11,124 bases of DNA. Origin: an uncultured Porphyromonadaceae bacterium (GTDB lineage Bacteria > Bacteroidota > Bacteroidia > Bacteroidales > Muribaculaceae). The notes under the pieces were generated by a model. That model worked only from the letters and a program-made list of their open reading frames with translations, searched no databases and had not been told where the DNA came from. Position 1 is the first letter of the stretch. Every line of letters starts with the position of its first letter. A program made the position numbers and the translations under genes. This document shows, piece by piece, positions 8,549-11,124 of the stretch. The stretch is from contig UREH01000074.1 in assembly GCA_900546835.1 (NCBI GenBank), forward strand, positions 1 to 11,124. Direction: 5' to 3'.

Positions 8549-9469
8549 ATGAAATATATGACAAATCTTATCGCTGCGTTCGCACTGGCAACAATGCTTG
8601 GCAGCTGTGATGATGACATAGAAATGCGTCGTCCGCCGAAGTTTGAACTTCCCGAACTCCCTGAAATCGAGAATATCCACACATTCAAAGCTCCGTTATA
8701 TTGGAGTGTATATGAATACTGCTACGAGCAGGAACAGGCAGGTGTCGCCAATTCCGATATGGATATTTCTCCTGATGAATGGGACAAAATCATTGATTGG
8801 GTAGCAACAGACCTAAAGCCTTACGGTTACGACATGGTATGCACAGACGGTTTCATCCCCATGCTTGCAAAGGATGCTTCAGGCTACATGACACACTACG
8901 GTTCAATGTCTCTCAAAGACCTTGTTGCAAAGTGCAAAGCAAAAGGGTTAAAAGTCGGTGTGTATGATAACCCTCTGTGGTTGCATGGTAATGATAACAC
9001 AAAAATAGCCGGCACTGACTATACTTTCGGCTCACTCCGTTATACCGGGGCTGATCCTGTAGTCAATCCGAAGGCCGATGATATGTGGTTCGGCTGGGTC
9101 GTGGCAAGCCATGCCGGAGCAAAAGAATATATCGACGGTTTCTTCAAGCACTACCACGATCTCGGCATTGATTATATCCGCATGGACTTCCTGTCATGGT
9201 ATGAGGACGGAAAAGACCGCAATATCGGTGTCGTAGGACACGGCTATGGCAGGGCCTCCTATGCACGAGCCTTGAATTACATTGCTGAATCAGCTCAGAA
9301 ATACGGTATCTTTACTTCGCTCGTCATGCCTCATCTCTATGATGACGCTGTAGTTGAGGCAAAGTATGGCAACATGGTCCGTATCGTTGCCGATACCGCC
9401 GGCGGTGGTTGGTGGCACTGTTCGGCTCAGGACAGGGGCAGATCTATCCCACCTGGCCCAACTGCATGA
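8549..9469 (+). CDS. GH27-like glycosidase lipoprotein, N-terminal part (frameshifted)
   Basis: This is the catalytic barrel of an alpha-glycosidase that I place in or near GH27 (clan GH-D). The signal peptide ends in lipobox LGSC (Cys20) followed by DDD, so the enzyme probably sits on the cell surface. The landmarks follow GH27 order: YGYDMVCTDGF (Asp100) at the usual DDGW position; GLKVGVYDNPLW (133-144); DYIRMDF with Asp213 as probable nucleophile; and NMVRIVADT with Asp282 as probable acid/base. The first strand, APLYWSVYEY, differs from the classical galactosidase start, so substrate need not be galactose. GH27 also contains isomaltodextranases, which would suit this alpha-glucan-like locus. 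A missing base between about 9413 and 9440, best placed at the GGGG run 9435-9438, shifts the frame. The last ~10 residues before the TGA at 9467 are not native. With both indels repaired the gene spans 8549-9967 (472 residues). Confidence 0.75.
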   Translation: MKYMTNLIAAFALATMLGSCDDDIEMRRPPKFELPELPEIENIHTFKAPLYWSVYEYCYEQEQAGVANSDMDISPDEWDKIIDWVATDLKPYGYDMVCTDGFIPMLAKDASGYMTHYGSMSLKDLVAKCKAKGLKVGVYDNPLWLHGNDNTKIAGTDYTFGSLRYTGADPVVNPKADDMWFGWVVASHAGAKEYIDGFFKHYHDLGIDYIRMDFLSWYEDGKDRNIGVVGHGYGRASYARALNYIAESAQKYGIFTSLVMPHLYDDAVVEAKYGNMVRIVADTAGGGWWHCSAQDRGRSIPPGPTA

Positions 9470-9494
9470 ATATGTTTGACGGATTCACCTATTT
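9435..9494 (+). other. Out-of-frame segment between two compensating indels
   Basis: The protein-like frame changes here twice. Upstream, the enzyme reads in one frame to about ...SAQDRG. Between about 9439 and 9492 it reads well only in the next frame, as QIYPTWPNCMNMFDGFTY. From 9494 it returns to the first frame as WSHIAGKDKVILDG. One base is missing at or just before the GGGG run 9435-9438, and one T is surplus in the TTT run 9492-9494. Net change is zero, but the intervening stretch creates the stop at 9467-9469. The first breakpoint could lie as far upstream as about 9413. Confidence 0.8.
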
Positions 9495-9967
9495 GGTCAC
9501 ATATCGCAGGCAAAGACAAAGTTATTCTTGACGGTGACTTTATCCGCCTGAACAAGTTCTCGACCGATGCTGAAAAAGAATTCGTGATTTCATTGCAGTT
9601 GATGGCTGGAGGTCCTGTGACCGTATCTGACCAATACCACAATATCGGTGATAATCTCAAATTCTACACGAACACTGAGATGCTTACTCTCAATACCGAC
9701 CGCTTTGTAGGGAAACCGCTTACAGACAATCTTATCGACGCAAATAACCAGATTTGGTACGGCCAGATGACTAACGGCGACTATGTTCTTGGTATATTCA
9801 ACCGTGATGACAATGCCAAATCCGTAACTGTCAACTTTGCCGATCTCGGAATAAGTGGTTCTTATAATATTCGTGACTTGTGGAGGCACGCCGATGAAGG
9901 TGCTGCCACCTCAGTGTCAGCAAACATCCCGGCTCATGGTTGTAAAATCGTAAAACTCTCAAAATAA
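9476..9967 (+). CDS. GH27-like glycosidase, C-terminal part (frameshifted)
   Basis: This is the end of the same glycosidase; native residues begin with Trp at 9494, and the TTG at 9476 is only a nominal start. The first part is the last barrel strands, including LQLMAGGPVTVSDQ, which corresponds to the GH27 segment after the acid/base (the region reading like SGAPLxIGxDL in relatives). The rest is the C-terminal beta-sandwich: LKFYTNTEMLTLNTDRFVGKP matches the family pattern of a helix followed by a partner-sheet entry, then YVLGIFNRDD, VTVNFADLGISG, IRDLWRH and a final IPAHGCKIVKLSK, all typical of GH27 C-terminal domains. Its stop is five bases from the next start. Whether the cell makes one protein, two pieces or none depends on whether the two indels are real. 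Confidence 0.72.
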   Translation: MTDSPIWSHIAGKDKVILDGDFIRLNKFSTDAEKEFVISLQLMAGGPVTVSDQYHNIGDNLKFYTNTEMLTLNTDRFVGKPLTDNLIDANNQIWYGQMTNGDYVLGIFNRDDNAKSVTVNFADLGISGSYNIRDLWRHADEGAATSVSANIPAHGCKIVKLSK

Positions 9968-9972
9968 GCTAA

Positions 9973-11124
<1,152 letters not shown>

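Noticed and set aside
8549..9967. GH66 dextranase as identity of the surface glycosidase
   Set aside because: The length (472) is short for GH66 and the motif order with a matching C-terminal beta-sandwich fits GH27 much better.

Overview
The window looks like one contig from a gut-type Bacteroidota bacterium (order Bacteroidales; genus not resolvable by eye). The reasons are a SusC/SusD pair, lipoproteins with acidic residues right after the lipobox cysteine, AT-rich start regions without Shine-Dalgarno sites, and a regulator type typical of this phylum. The first 17 bases are not genomic: they match the Nextera/Tn5 mosaic-end adapter, so position 1 is probably a true contig end. The last gene runs off the right edge.

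Layout, all on the plus strand. (1) 18-293: AT-rich non-coding DNA. (2) 294-1971: a SusR-like membrane regulator (signal peptide, TPR region, transmembrane helix, coiled coil, C-terminal helix-turn-helix), split into two reading frames by one surplus A in a nine-A run. (3) 1972-2225: control region with a 13-bp inverted repeat and three ATGATAG heptamers. (4) 2226-5213 susC. (5) 5233-6969 susD. (6) 6989-8536: a SusE/SusF-type lipoprotein made of four tandem glycan-binding modules. (7) 8549-9967: a lipoprotein glycosidase with a GH27-like fold, broken by two compensating single-base indels. (8) 9973 to the end: a periplasmic GH97 enzyme, incomplete at the right edge. Gaps between susC and the GH97 gene are only 19, 19, 12 and 5 bases, so these genes form one operon.

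Together this is a polysaccharide utilization locus. The SusE/F-type protein and SusD would hold the glycan at the cell surface, the GH27-like lipoprotein would cut it there, SusC would import the oligosaccharides with TonB energy, and GH97 would finish them in the periplasm. The regulator would sense the product and activate the operon. The SusE/F modules, the SusR-like regulator and a SusB-type GH97 point to an alpha-glucan. The GH27-like enzyme in place of a GH13 amylase or GH66 dextranase suggests an alpha-1,6-linked glucan handled by an isomaltodextranase-like activity. That substrate is inference; an alpha-galactoside remains possible.

Three single-base indels in homopolymers break two of the genes, while the 6.3 kb of susC-susD-susE/F is intact. 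Sequencing or assembly error is the simplest explanation, but real decay or slippage cannot be excluded from this sequence.
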